Assembly: GCF_030052815.1 (NCBI RefSeq)
Contig: NC_079505.1
Span: 19,068,643-19,132,642, forward strand
Length of the DNA: 64,000 nucleotides
Origin: Hevea brasiliensis
Lineage: Eukaryota > Streptophyta > Magnoliopsida > Malpighiales > Euphorbiaceae
Direction of reading: 5' to 3'
Shown: piece by piece, positions 34,257 to 44,862 of the stretch
Numbering within the stretch: the first letter of the stretch is position 1
Layout of the letters: every line of letters starts with the position of its first letter
Position numbers and translations under genes: made by a program
Notes under the pieces: model-generated
Told to the model about the DNA's origin: nothing
Databases searched by the model: none
Seen by the model: the letters and a program-made list of their open reading frames with translations, nothing else

Positions 34257-36114
34257 ATGAGCGGCGCCGAAGGTCAGAGGGCGGCAAGCCCACTTTCCGT
34301 CCACGTTTCGTGGTCATCAGATGAAGTAGAGGTGGTCAGGCCAAGCGCGCTACCCGCACCTCCTAGGGTCCCCGTTCCAGCTCAGGGGCAAACAGCATCA
34401 TCAAGGCATGCGCCTTCTTCAGGGAGAGAGAACCTTCCTATGGACGAGCTGCCGTCAATCTTGCAAGAAACCGACCTGCAATCGTTCAGCCAGGAGTACA
34501 ACATCCGGCTCGATTCATATGAACTCATCCGGTGTCACGGCGATCACCGAGCCGATCACTTCTTCGAAGAGAACGATATGATCATGATATACGAGGAACA
34601 ATTAAAAGCCGGACTGCGGTTCCCTCTCGATGACTTCTTTAAAGAAGTTCTAAAATTTTTCCAAGTGTGCATCGCCCAAGTTCATCCGAACTCGTGGCGG
34701 ATTTTAGTAGCCTTCCGAGGTCTCTGTCGAGCTAAAGGATTCCGTCCTACACCTAAGGTATTTGCCGAGCTGCATAGATTAACCCGTCGAAAAGATGACG
34801 AGTTCTGGTTCTTCCAGGCGAAGCCACATTGCGGGCTTTTCACCGATTTGCCTTCCTCCTTGAAAAATTGGAAGAATCTCTTCTTCATTCTAAGAAGCAA
34901 AATTCCGAACGGCTTTGAGGGTTTCCCTCGTAGCTGGCTACACCTAGGCCCCTCAATTCTGAAGCGACTAGTATTGAATGGGGAGGAAGGCCTGATGGTG
35001 ATGGAGCTGAAAGAACAGGAGAGCAGAGAGAAGTTCTCTTGCTTGGACGCAGTGACTGCCGAACTTCATCACTGGACAATGCAACTAGTCACGGGCCAAG
35101 ATCGCGAGCTTCCGCTCTCTGACCTCGGCATCGGTATTTTCTAAATCTCAGATCTCGGGACCTTAGCGATCTCACTGACCTCTCTTTTGTGCAGGTATGA
35201 CAAGAGACGAAGCCTCCAAGGAGAAACGGAAGAGAAAGAGGGAGATCTCCCGAAAAGTACGGGAGATGAAGCAAGCCGAGGAAATGCAGACACCCAGGCA
35301 TGAGCCCGGGGAAATACAAGAAGGCCCGCTTCAACCTTCGGGACCGACGGTCGAAGAAGTGGTCCGATCCCCTCCTCGCCGAGAAGAGCCGCCTCCACCT
35401 CCTCCAGTTGCTCCGAGCACCGAAGGGGGTTCTTCTCAACCTTCTGTGAGGCCCCTTTCTCGTGGCGCTCAAGTGCTGGTCGCTTCCCTGGAGAAGAGCC
35501 GGACTGTTCGGGAGAACCCAGGTTTTGCCAAAGTCTTGGGGTCTTCCATCTGCCTTCGGGAAGACCGGGATAGGCTGTCTCCGAATACTCTTGATAACAT
35601 CTTAACCAAATCCATGAGCCTGAACGTGGAGTGCTTGGTGAATCAGCACATAGTTCGGGAAAAGGCTCACCACCTGGGTAAGGAGGTCGAGAAGAAGAGT
35701 CAGGAAGTGGCTTCCCTTCGATCCCAACTCTCATCCACTCAAAGCTATATATCCGATATCGAGGGGCAGATGAAACTTTATGAGGATAAGCTAGCCGAGC
35801 GGCACTGTTCGCCGAGCGAACTCGTGATTCGAAGAAATTCAGCGCCGGCTGATGAAGCTGCTCAACTCGCTCACCTTACTGAGGAGCTCAAAGCGAAAGA
35901 GGAAGAGATGGTGACTGGAGTGGCCGGCGCTTATGTGAACGCCCACAGAGATCTCCTGGCGGAGCTTAAGAAGCGTTACCCTGAGGAGGACTTCTCTTAG
36001 ATGGCCAACCTGGCTCCCGAGGATGGAGGTGAAGAGAGTGAGGAGGAGGCTGAGGGTGAGAGGGGAGACGGACAAAATGTAGATCAGGCTGGGGGTGATC
36101 CTCCAGCTGAATAA
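34257..36114 (+). pseudogene. Antisense LTR gene, two exons, copy in left LTR
   Basis: Exon 1 is 34257-35133 (MSGAEGQRAASPLSVHVSWS), exon 2 is 35195-36114. The 61-nt intron 35134-35194 has GTATTT donor and TTTTGTGCAG acceptor; its removal keeps frame, whereas reading through stops at once. Exon 1 carries a domain like the Pfam 'putative gypsy type transposon' family (PLDDFFKEVLKFFQVCIAQV; PNSWRILVAFRGLCRAKGF). Exon 2 is basic, then proline-rich (EEPPPPPPVAPS), then a long coiled coil, with an acidic tail. This copy has a nonsense TAG at 35998-36000 where the other LTR has Trp, and a rearranged patch at 35800-35850. Oriented opposite to gag-pol. Function unknown. Confidence 0.8.
35134..35194 (+). 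other. Intron of the antisense LTR gene
   Basis: 61 nt, donor G|GTATTTTC, pyrimidine-rich end CTCTCTTTTGTGCAG. It contains an in-frame stop, and removing it joins phase 1 to phase 1 exactly. The same intron is at 52197-52257. It is short for a plant intron but plausible. Confidence 0.7.
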
Positions 36115-36728
36115 CTTGTACAAATTTTTGAAATGAAATGAAATGTAATGCCTCTTTTGTTCGATGAATGGTTGTGATCGGGAAAATTTCTAAATTATTA
36201 AACACTTGATTGTCTGAGTATGTTGAAATAACTGAAAGTGATTATTAACCTAAGTGTGAGAGATCGGAAAACACAATGAGCATGAGATCGGTAAGGAACC
36301 AACGCTAAACGGGACTTAATTAAAATTGAAAATTTGGCTTGAACATTTAAGATCGGGATCATCATTAAACCGGAACGGAACCTTTGATTATTCCTAAACT
36401 TTTGAAAGGGAGATCAGTAATGAAACTGGTAACAAAGATCTAGTGTTAGTTCAATTTCTTTTGTGAAAAGAGATCAGGAATATACTTGACTGGTCAGGAG
36501 ATTCGACAATGGGTTTGAGAGATCGGTGAATGATTTAATAGACCGGTAAGGCTTTGACTGATATGAGGACTTAGCATTGATTTAATTCCTTGTGAGGAGA
36601 GATCAGAAATGTAGTTATCTAGCAAAGGGAGATCGGGAATGTAATTGGCTGTCAAATGGAGGCTTAGTACTGGGGATCGGTTTCAAAGTTTATTGATTCT
36701 GGGGATCGGCCAAAATATGGTGTCGACA
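36115..36728. other. LTR terminal segment with repeated GATCGG motifs
   Basis: After the antisense gene stop, sequence with plant 3'-UTR character (GAAATGAAATGTAATG) is followed by scattered GAGATCGG/GATCAGG words up to the LTR end TGTCGACA. In the minus direction this is the first part (U3 start) of the LTR. Confidence 0.5.
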
Positions 36729-36744
36729 GCTGCCCCTCTTTACA
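36729..36744 (-). promoter_or_regulatory. Polypurine tract of the Tat/Ogre-type element
   Basis: On the minus strand GTAAAGAGGGGCAGC directly precedes the 3' LTR start TGTCGACA. Confidence 0.8.
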
Positions 36745-36847
36745 TAATTTCTATTAAAGGGAAAATTTTTCCGTGTAGGAATTATGTAAAGATTCAGACC
36801 CATATTTTGGACGATTAGGTGTTCGAAGTTAGGGAACTAAAGCATAC

Positions 36848-38278
36848 CTAAGTTAGTGATCTAGAGATTGACAACAGGAGTTAAAATACTAGAAAATTAA
36901 AATCAACTTGGATCAGAGGAACCAGAGGTCGATAACAGGAAAATTAAAATCAACTTAGATCAAGGAACCAGAGGTTGATAACAGGAAATGTAAATTGCTG
37001 GAAATTAAAATCAACTTAGATCAAGGAACCAGAGGTTGATAACAAGAAATGTAAATTGCATGAAATTAAAATCAACTTAGATCAAGGAACCAGAGGTTGA
37101 TAACAGGAAATGTAAATTGCATGAAATTAAAATCAACTTAGATCAAGGAACCAGAGGTTGATAACAAGAAATGTAAATTGCATGAAATTAAAATCAACTT
37201 AGATCAAGGAACTAGAGGTTGATAATAGGAAATGTAAATTGCTGGAAATTAAAATCAACTTAGATCAAGGAACCAGAGGTTGATAACAGGAAATGTAAAT
37301 TGCATGAAATTAAAATCAACTTAGATCAAGGAACCAGAGGTTGATAACAGGAAATGTAAATTGCATGAAATTAAAATCAACTTAGATCAAGGAACCAGAG
37401 GTTGATAACAGGAAATGTAAATTGCAGGAAATTAAAATCAACTTAGATCAAGGAACCAGAGGTTGATAACAAGAAATGTAAATTGCTGAAAATTAAAATC
37501 AACTTAGATCAAGGAACCAGAGGTTGATAACAGGAAATGTAAATTGCATGAAATTAAAATCAACTTAGATCAAGGAACCAGAGGTTGATGACAGAAATGT
37601 AAATTTCATGTAATTAAAATCAACTTAGATCAAGGATCCATAGGTTGATAACAGAAATGTAAATTGCTGGAAATTAAAATCAACTTAGATCAAGGAACCA
37701 GAGGTTGATAACAGAAATGTAAATTGCATGAAATTAAAATCAACTTAGATCAAGGAACCAGAGGTTGATAACAGGAAATGTAAATTGCATGAAATTAAAA
37801 TCAACTTAGATCAAGGAACCAGAGGTTGATAACAGGAAATGTAAATTGCTGGAAATTAAAATCAACTTAGATCAAGGAACCAGAGGTTGATAACAGGAAA
37901 TGTAAATTGCTGGAAATTAAAATCAACTTAGATCAAGGAAGCAGAGGTTGATAATAGGAAATGTAAATTGCAGGTAATTAAAATCAACTTAGATCAAGGA
38001 ACCAGAGGTTGATAACAGGAAATTTAAATTGCAGGAAATTAAAATCAACTTAGATCAAGGAACCAGGGGTTGATAACAGGAAATTTAAATTGCAGGAAAT
38101 TAAAATCAACTTAGATCAAGGAACCAGAGGTTGATAACAGGAAATTTAAATTGTAGGAAATTAAAATCAACTTAGATCAAGGAACCAGAGGTTGATAACA
38201 GGAAATGTAAATTGCATGAAATTAAAATCAACTTAGATCAAGGAACCAGAGATTGATAACAGGAAATTTAAATTGCAC
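36848..38278. repeat. 61-bp minisatellite in the 3' untranslated region
   Basis: About 23 head-to-tail units of about 61 bp built on AAATTAAAATCAACTTAGAT, CAAGGAACCAGAGGTTGATA and ACAGGAAATGTAAATTGCAT. Units at both ends are more diverged; central ones are nearly identical. In element orientation it lies between integrase and the polypurine tract, the place where Tat/Ogre elements often carry expandable tandem repeats. Confidence 0.97.
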
Positions 38279-38446
38279 TTACAAAGCAATCCTAATCCAG
38301 GCACAAGAAGTTCTTCCCCAATGAAGTGTACTTAATAGAATCCCGAAGGCCAATGATGAATGGAGGACGAGTTGCAAGACTTGACCTATGACCCAATTTC
38401 TTCAAATGCCCCATTTCTGTTTTTTGACTTTTTCCCGAAAAGCGCC

Positions 38447-39110
38447 CTTGCGGGTTTTCACTTCCCCTTCGTCTAGAAGCGCCCTTCCGGGTTTTCACCT
38501 CTAGTTCTTTTTTTTTTTCTAGGATGCCCTTTCGGGTTTTCACCCCTATTTTCTTTTCTTTTTGTGTACCCTTTTCCTGGCCATTCCCTGCAAATCTCAT
38601 AGTAAAGTACGTGAGGTTATCAATTTTCAAATTCTAATCTTATGGCAAAATTTTAACTGATTAATAGCGCATTAAATAAAGAGAAAGGATAGCATTAAAG
38701 AGTGAGTAAACGGGAAAAATAAAAGCAGAGGGAACAAAATATAACTTTATTACGGTTTTAGGAAAAACAAGGATAGACTTTCAAAGAAAAAGGGTACAAG
38801 GATAGATCTCACATATTCCTTATGGTTGATTTTGAAATCTTTTAACTGCCATTATTTCAAGTTCTCTGAAGCCTCATGCCGTGACAGTTTCCTCTTCATC
38901 CTGGTTTCATGCGCCATTCCTTATTTCTCCCTTTTTGTTCTTGGGATGCCCTTTCGGGTTTTCACCCCCAGATTTTTTTTTTTTTTTTTTTTTTTCAGGA
39001 CGCCCTTTCGGGTTTTCATTCCTCACTCATTTTACAGAAAGCGCCCCTTCGGGGTTTTCGCCTTCTTTCACACATTTTGCTAGGAGCGCCCTTTCGGGTT
39101 TTCACCCCTA
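38447..39110 (-). repeat. Dispersed short repeats (GAAAACCCGAAAGGGCG)
   Basis: Seven copies of a roughly 17-22 base word (plus strand CGCCCTTTCGGGTTTTCACC) near 38450, 38480, 38524, 38946, 39000, 39042 and 39086, spaced about 30-50 bases within two clusters and separated by T-runs. Each word contains a CCCTTTCGGG near-palindrome. Non-coding. Confidence 0.85.
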
Positions 39111-39144
39111 CTTCTTTCTTTTTTTTTTTTTTTTTTTTTTTTAG

Positions 39145-40905
39145 GCATAGTATTTCTTGACGGTGTCAGCATTCACAGGTCTTGGGAATTCTTCACCGTC
39201 CATGTAGGTCAAGATCAAGGCTCCTCCAGAAAAATGCCTTTTTAACCACATAGGGTCCCTCGTAGGTTGGTGACCATTTGCCCCGGGGATCGTTTTGATT
39301 TAGCAGCACTTTCTTCAGAACTAGGTCCCCGGGTTGGAATTCGCGTGGGCGAACGCTTTTGTCAAATGCCCTAGCCATTCTCCTCTGGTATAATTGCCCA
39401 TGACATGCTGCTGTTAGCCTTTTCTCATCCAAAGAAGTTTAATCGATCCAACCTTGATCGATCCATTCGACTCATCAATCTCGATTCCTTCGTAATCCTT
39501 AGGGAAGGAATTCAACTTCAATAGGTAATACTGCTTCCATCCCGTAAACCAGTGAGTATGGAGTTGCCCCGGTTGAGGTTCTTACAGAAGTCCGGTATGC
39601 ATGAAGAGCGTAGGGAAGCATATCATGCCAATCCCTATATGTGACCGTCATTTTCCGGATTATCCTCTTTAGATTTTTGTTCGCGGCTTCCACCGCTCCA
39701 TTCATCTGGGGACGGTATGGGGAGGAATTGAGATGTCGGATTTTGTATTGATCACACAATCTTTGAATCTTTGGACCATTGAGATTCTTGGCGTTGTCAG
39801 TGACGATTTCATTGGGAAGACCATGCCGGCAGATGATATTGCTTCTGAGGAATTTGAGAAACGTGTTCTGTGTAATAGTCGATTGCTACCAGGATGAACC
39901 TGTGCCCATTGGATGCCTTGGGGTTGATGGGACCAATCACATCGATGCCCCACATTGCGAAAGGCCACGGTGAGACAAGGTTGAACAACTTGTGAGGTGG
40001 CACATTTATTGGATCGGCATAAATCTGACACTTATGGCACTTTCGGAAATACTCGATGCAATCCTTTTCCATTGTGGTCCAAAAATACCCACGTCGCATG
40101 ATTTGCTTAGCCATCATGTGTCCATTAGCATGGGTTGCACAATTTCCCTCATGAGTCTCAAAAAGGATTCTCTTCACCTCTTTTACACCGACACATCTTA
40201 ACAATTCACCGTTAGAGCTCCTCTTGTATAGGACTTCTCCACTGGGGAAGTATCCCAGTGCTAATCTCCGAATCATCCTTCTTTCGTTTCTATTTGCCCC
40301 TGAAGGGAATTCTCTGGTTCTGCAGTAGGCCAGGATGTCATGATACCAAGGCTTACCATCGGGCTCTTCTTCAATCATGAGGCAATAAGCTGGCTCATTC
40401 CTTGCCTTAATCTTCAATATCTGAGTCATCTGCCCTTCTTCGATTTGAGCCATAACAGCTAGAGTAGCTAAGGCATCAGCAAATTGATTCTTGTCTCTAT
40501 TAAGGTGAGTGAAAGAGATTTCTTCGAATTTCTTAATAAGCTCTAGTAAGTACTTCTGATATGGGATTAGCTTCGGGTCCTTAGTTTGCCATTCTCCCTT
40601 GACCTGATAAATAATCAGGGCTGAGTCTCCATATACCTCCAACTTCCTGATTTTCATTTCGATAGCAGCCTGTAGACCCCTCACACAAGCTTCATATTCC
40701 GCGACGTTGTTGGTGCAGTCAAATCTCAACTTGACAGCTATCGGAAAGTGTTTTCCATCCGGGGATATCAATACGACTCAATTCCATTCTGGACAAATTG
40801 ATACCAGTCAAAATACATTTCCCATATATCGGCTGGCCCCTCTTCTTCGCAGTCTACTTCATTAATATGCTCATCAGGGAACTCAAAATCTAGAGCTTCA
40901 TAATC
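39145..40905 (-). pseudogene. Tat-type second RNase H and integrase
   Basis: After a stop at 40906-40908 the frame continues into a disrupted linker, then ISPDGKHFPIAVKLRFDCTN NVAEYEA and FADALATLA: the archaeal-type RNase H peculiar to Tat elements. Next come an HHCC integrase finger (HANGHMMAKQIMRRGYFW, CHKCQ), first catalytic Asp (WGIDVIGPI), a frameshift near 39860, second Asp (IVTDNAKN) and Glu (NGAVEAANKN) in the new frame, a stop at 39499-39501, and the C-terminus (KSVRPREFQPGDLVLKKV), whose last residues are in yet another frame ending at 39145. Integrates cDNA in functional relatives; inactive here. Confidence 0.88.
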
Positions 40906-42526
40906 CTAGATAGGATTTTCTGCTAGGAGGTCAGCGATCACGCTACCTTTCACCGCTTTCCGGGTCATATAGACTATGTCATATTGGGAGAGTATAACCT
41001 GCCACTTGGCTATCCTACCTGGCACGAATGGGCTCTCGAATACATATTTGATAGGATCCATCCTGGAGATGAGCCATGTCTTGTGATTCAACATGTAGTG
41101 CTTGAGGCGATTTGCTGTCCAGGCTAGTGCGCAGCAAGTTTTCTCTAGGAAAGAGTACCTCGACTCGCAATCATTGAACTTTTTGCTCAGATAATAAATA
41201 GCCCTCTCCTTTCGGCCGGTATCATCATGTTGTCCCAAAACACATCCCATCGAGTTCTGTTGGACTGCCATACACAGGATCAGAGGCCTCCCTGCCAGGG
41301 GTGGAACCAATACTGGTGGGTTGGATAAGTACTGCTTGATTTTCTCAAAAGCCTCTTGGCAAACTGAATCCCATTGGGTGGAATTATTCTTCCGGAGTAG
41401 TCTGAAAATAGGCTCGGCCTTGGCAGTGAGATTAGAAATAAATCTCGAAATGTAATTCAACTTTCCCAGAAAACTGCGCACCTCCCTTTCTGTTTTTGGG
41501 GATGGCATTTCTTGAATAGCTCGAACTTTGTCTGGATCAACTTCTATTCCCCTCTCGCTTCCCATGAATCCCAACAATTTTCCAGATCTAGCTCCGAATA
41601 TGCATTTGGCAGGGTTCAGTTTCAGCTGGTATTTCCTGAGCCTTTCGAATACCCTTCTCATCACCTGTACGTGGCTCTCTTCTCCCCTGGATTTGATGAT
41701 CATATCATCCACATACACTTCCACCTCTTTATGCATCATATCGTGGAATAATGTGACCATAGCGCGTTGGTAAGTGGCGCTAGCATTCTTCAACCCGAAA
41801 GGCATGACCCGATAGCAAAATACTCTCCATTGAGTGATTAAAGCAGTTTTATCCTTGTCTTCCTCGTCCATTGGGATCTGATTGTACCCTGATGCCCCAT
41901 CAATACACGAACACCTACCTAATCCCGCAACATTGTCTGCCAATACATCAATGTGGGGGAGAGGGAAATCATCTTTCAAGCTTGCTTTATTGAGATCCCT
42001 GTAATCGACGCACACCCTAACTCTCCCGTCCTTCTTCATTACCGGGACAACGTTAGCTATCCATTGGGGATATTTGACTACTTCCAGGAACCCAGCGTCA
42101 TACTATTTCTTGACCTCATCCCTAACTTTGAGAAGTGTGTCAGGATTCATTCTTCTTAGTTTCTGCTTCACTGGGATCATTCCTGGGATTAGGGGAATTT
42201 TGTACGTCACTATCTGGGGGTCCAAACCAACCATATCATCATAGCTCCAGGAAAATACGTCCAGGAATTCTCTAAGCAAACTGATCATATCTCCCAATTC
42301 TTCACTCTCCACTATCTTAAGTTCCCTTTTTACTTCTTCAGTGCCTAAGTTTATGGTGCGTGTTTTGTCTCCACAAGGCACTAGGGAAGGTTCATCCTTT
42401 TCATTGCTTTCTTCTGTAAGATCTTCCTCAGATTCACTTGAAGTAATGGCAGTTACGGGGATTTCAAAATTAACCGGAGGAATTTCTGAGTCTATTGGAT
42501 TATTAGGTGTTAATTGATGAATAGTC
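40906..42526 (-). pseudogene. Tat-type reverse transcriptase and RNase H (exon after intron)
   Basis: The exon starts after the CAG acceptor at 42527. A linker rich in Glu/Ser precedes FSWSYDDMVGLDP and KQKLRRMNP. A TAG at 42103-42105 interrupts just before YDAGFLEVVKYPQW. The RT core follows: VCVDYRDLNKA, FCYRVMPFGLKNA and the catalytic YVDDMI. Then the Ty3-type RNase H region (FEKIKQYLSNPPVL, ... CMAVQQNSMGCVLGQHDD). The first nonsense after that is TAG at 40906-40908 following LLAENPI. Copies RNA to DNA in functional relatives. Confidence 0.9.
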
Positions 42527-42710
42527 CTGAATGAATAAAAATAGAACATATTATGAGGATGGAATTCAAAAGGAAAGAAAGAGAGAATTGGATTTAGAAT
42601 GCGCTATTAATTCATTAATATTTATGCCATAAAAAAAAGGGTCCATTTACAGTATTACACTTACCACCATGGACAAAATGATCAAGTGTAGATAACCAAA
42701 GGTACTTTAC
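42527..42710 (-). other. Frame-restoring intron between gag and RT
   Basis: 184 nt on the minus strand, donor GA|GTAAAG, acceptor TTATTCATTCAG|G. Exon 1 ends after two bases of a Glu codon and exon 2 supplies the third, so splicing joins two different reading frames precisely. Ogre elements are known for an intron just before RT. Confidence 0.7.
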
Positions 42711-44440
42711 TCGAAATTGAGTACAAGGATGTCCTCTGCTGTCCAGTTGTCCAGCTCTTGCCCCTCAGCTATTGGCGAGACCATAGCTTCATACAAGGAA
42801 TCCAGGTGGATGACATCAATGGATGGTTCATCAGGTGATTCTTTCCTTTCATCCCCAGATTCTATCATGTTCACACCATTGCTTGCACCATGATTGGGCA
42901 ATGGGTTTGAGGTAACATTGGGGAGGGAACCATTCCCTTCAATCTTCAGCCTCCCGTTTCTGATTAAGGCATGCACTCTCCCTCTGAGTGCTCCGTAATT
43001 ATCAGTTGAATGCCCTTGTGCCCCTCCATGATATTCACAATGGGCAGTGGCATCATACCACCTGGGGTATGGTGGCTGGATAGGGTCTAGGGGAACCGGT
43101 ACTATCTGGTTTATACCGACAAGGTATCAGTATATTTCACTGAGCGGGAGGGGAAGAGGTGGATCAGGGTTTCTTGGGGGTCTTGGATTGTTTTGTGGTG
43201 GTCTCGGTTGAGCAGGAGGAGGAGGTGGTCTAGGTTGGTAATTTGTAGGTGGGGGATACTGTGGGCGCGGGTGTGGATAATTCGGGAAAGGAGGCGGAAT
43301 GTTTGCGATGGTTTGGCCATGAGGGGAAGGATATGGCCGGTAGTTATTTTGGGGAAGTGGGGAGTAATTATTCACGGTGATGGAATGCACATCACCCTCC
43401 TTTTTCTTGCCAAAATTGGCAGTCTTCTTTGCAGGGTTCTCAGCCAACTCCTGCAGTCGTCCCATCCTGAGGTTGGCCTCTATTCTTTCACCGGCTTGGA
43501 TGATATCCGAGAAGCTATTGGAAGTGTTTCCAATCATCAAGTTGAAGTAAGGAGCTTTCAAAGTCTCGATAAACAGAGAGCATAGCTCATTGTCGGTCAC
43601 CGGGGGGTGTACTTCTGCCGCCTTTTCTCTCCATCTCCGGCATACTCCTTGAAGCTTTCCCTGTCTTCGCACTGTGTTCTGAGGTCCCTCCTTGTGGGGG
43701 CCACATCACAATTAAACTTATACTGCTTCAAGAAAGCATCTGCCAAATCTTTCAGAGCGCAGCTTTGCTCTCGCCCAATCAATGCACCACCTCAGGGCTG
43801 CCCCGGAGAGGCTATCATGAAAGAAGTGGACTAGCAGTCTGTCATCGTCTGTCAGAGCGGACATCTTGGCGATATAGGTGGCCAAGTGAATGCGAGGGTC
43901 TGAATTCCCAGTGTACTTGTCGAAATCAGGGACCTTGAACTTGGGCGGTACCACCACATCAGGAACCAATCTAAGCGATGCCACATCGACTGAACCATAC
44001 ATATTCAGTCCTTCGATTGCTCTCAATCTCTCTTCTAGAGCAGATAGTTTCTCGCTTTCTTTCGTCTTATTTTCTCCTCCCACTGCATGAAATACTCCCC
44101 CAGTTGGGAGATGAGGGGTGGAGTGTACTGGTGGGATTAGGATTGAAGGGTATGGGTCAGTGTTTGAAACAGCTGGGTAATGAGAGTAAGGTAGGTCATT
44201 ATTTATGGTAACCGGGTTGACAGTGATTGTCGGGTCCGGGATAGGTGACTGAAAGGTAAAAGAAGTTGAAGCTTGGTGCGGATCATTTGTTGTAGGTGGT
44301 GGAGGAGGTAGTGGCAAGTTTGGTTCTGAAGCAGATTTATTCTGGGACATTTCCCTCATTAGTCTCATAAGTTCTGAGAGCTGATCTTTCAGCTCAGATA
44401 CTTGCCCTTGTAGGTTCTGCACTTGTTCCTGGCCTTCCAT
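42711..44440 (-). pseudogene. Tat-type gag, protease lacking
   Basis: Probable start MEGQEQVQNLQGQVSELKDQ at 44440, with a short coiled coil; proline-rich linker; Gag core VPPKFKVPDFDKYTGNSDPR, then DLADAFLKQYKFN and KAPYFNLMIG. The core passes through a shifted frame between about 43790 and 43675, i.e. two compensating indels. A long Pro-rich stretch (PPPPPAQPRP) is followed by a TGA at 43127-43129, then PYPRWYDATAHCEYHGGAQG, a zinc-knuckle-like segment, and an acidic tail to the intron donor. No DTG/DSG protease domain is present between this and RT, so it was lost. Confidence 0.85.
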
Positions 44441-44862
44441 TATCTTCTTAGTTCGGGCTCTTGTTAAGTACACTCGCTTGGGTTGAACCGTGTGCTTGGT
44501 CAGACTTGCCTTATTTGAAGCAATGTTGATTTCCTGTAAGGAGTAAAAAAAAGGATTTTTAATGAATTTTGTAAAGAAACTAAAAGTCCTGGTCTGGACG
44601 AAGGATACAGTGGCATTTCGGAGCCAGAATGAAATCTGCAAAAGGATGATTGCACCAACTTTATCATGGCATCATTCGATAGTCTGACTGCGAATGACTG
44701 GATTGAATGCGCATTTATGATACTTGTCCATATAGCGCATTCAATTTTTCACATAACCCTAGTGAGGGAGTTCCTACGGGAGTCATATTATTCATTCACA
44801 AATTTGCTAAACAATGGTCCAAAAATCATTTCATTAACTGAATAATTTGTACACCGTATTCT
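44441..44862 (-). other. Spacer between ORF1 and gag
   Basis: The gag frame is open upstream to 44641. A splice-acceptor-like ACTCCTTACAG preceded by eight T's ends at 44534, and GTAAAG overlaps the ORF1 stop at 44866; joining these would not give the gag frame, so no intron is claimed. Confidence 0.4.

Larger units (their letters stand above)
30565..36728 (-). repeat. Tat/Ogre-type LTR (3' LTR in element orientation)
   Basis: 6164-bp LTR, collinear with 47632-53800; most 60-base lines differ at zero to three positions. It contains a 60-bp array (30970-31484), a minus-strand TATA box (32488), plus-strand TATA boxes (33126, 34094), a 53-bp array (33610-33850), the antisense gene (34257-36114) and a trailing segment rich in GAGATCGG motifs (36240-36710). 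Confidence 0.95.

Noticed and set aside
35089..35734. Minus-strand ORFs over exon 2 of the antisense LTR gene (127 and 197 codons), conserved in both LTRs
   Set aside because: They mirror a GC-rich coding exon on the other strand and lack domain-like features; the plus-strand frame with splice sites explains the openness better.
36848..38278. CRISPR-like array
   Set aside because: Units are contiguous 61-bp near-identical repeats without unique spacers, inside a plant retrotransposon 3' region; it is a minisatellite.
38826..39160. Phe-rich ORFs
   Set aside because: They are translation of poly-T runs and the CCCTTTCGGG repeats downstream of integrase.
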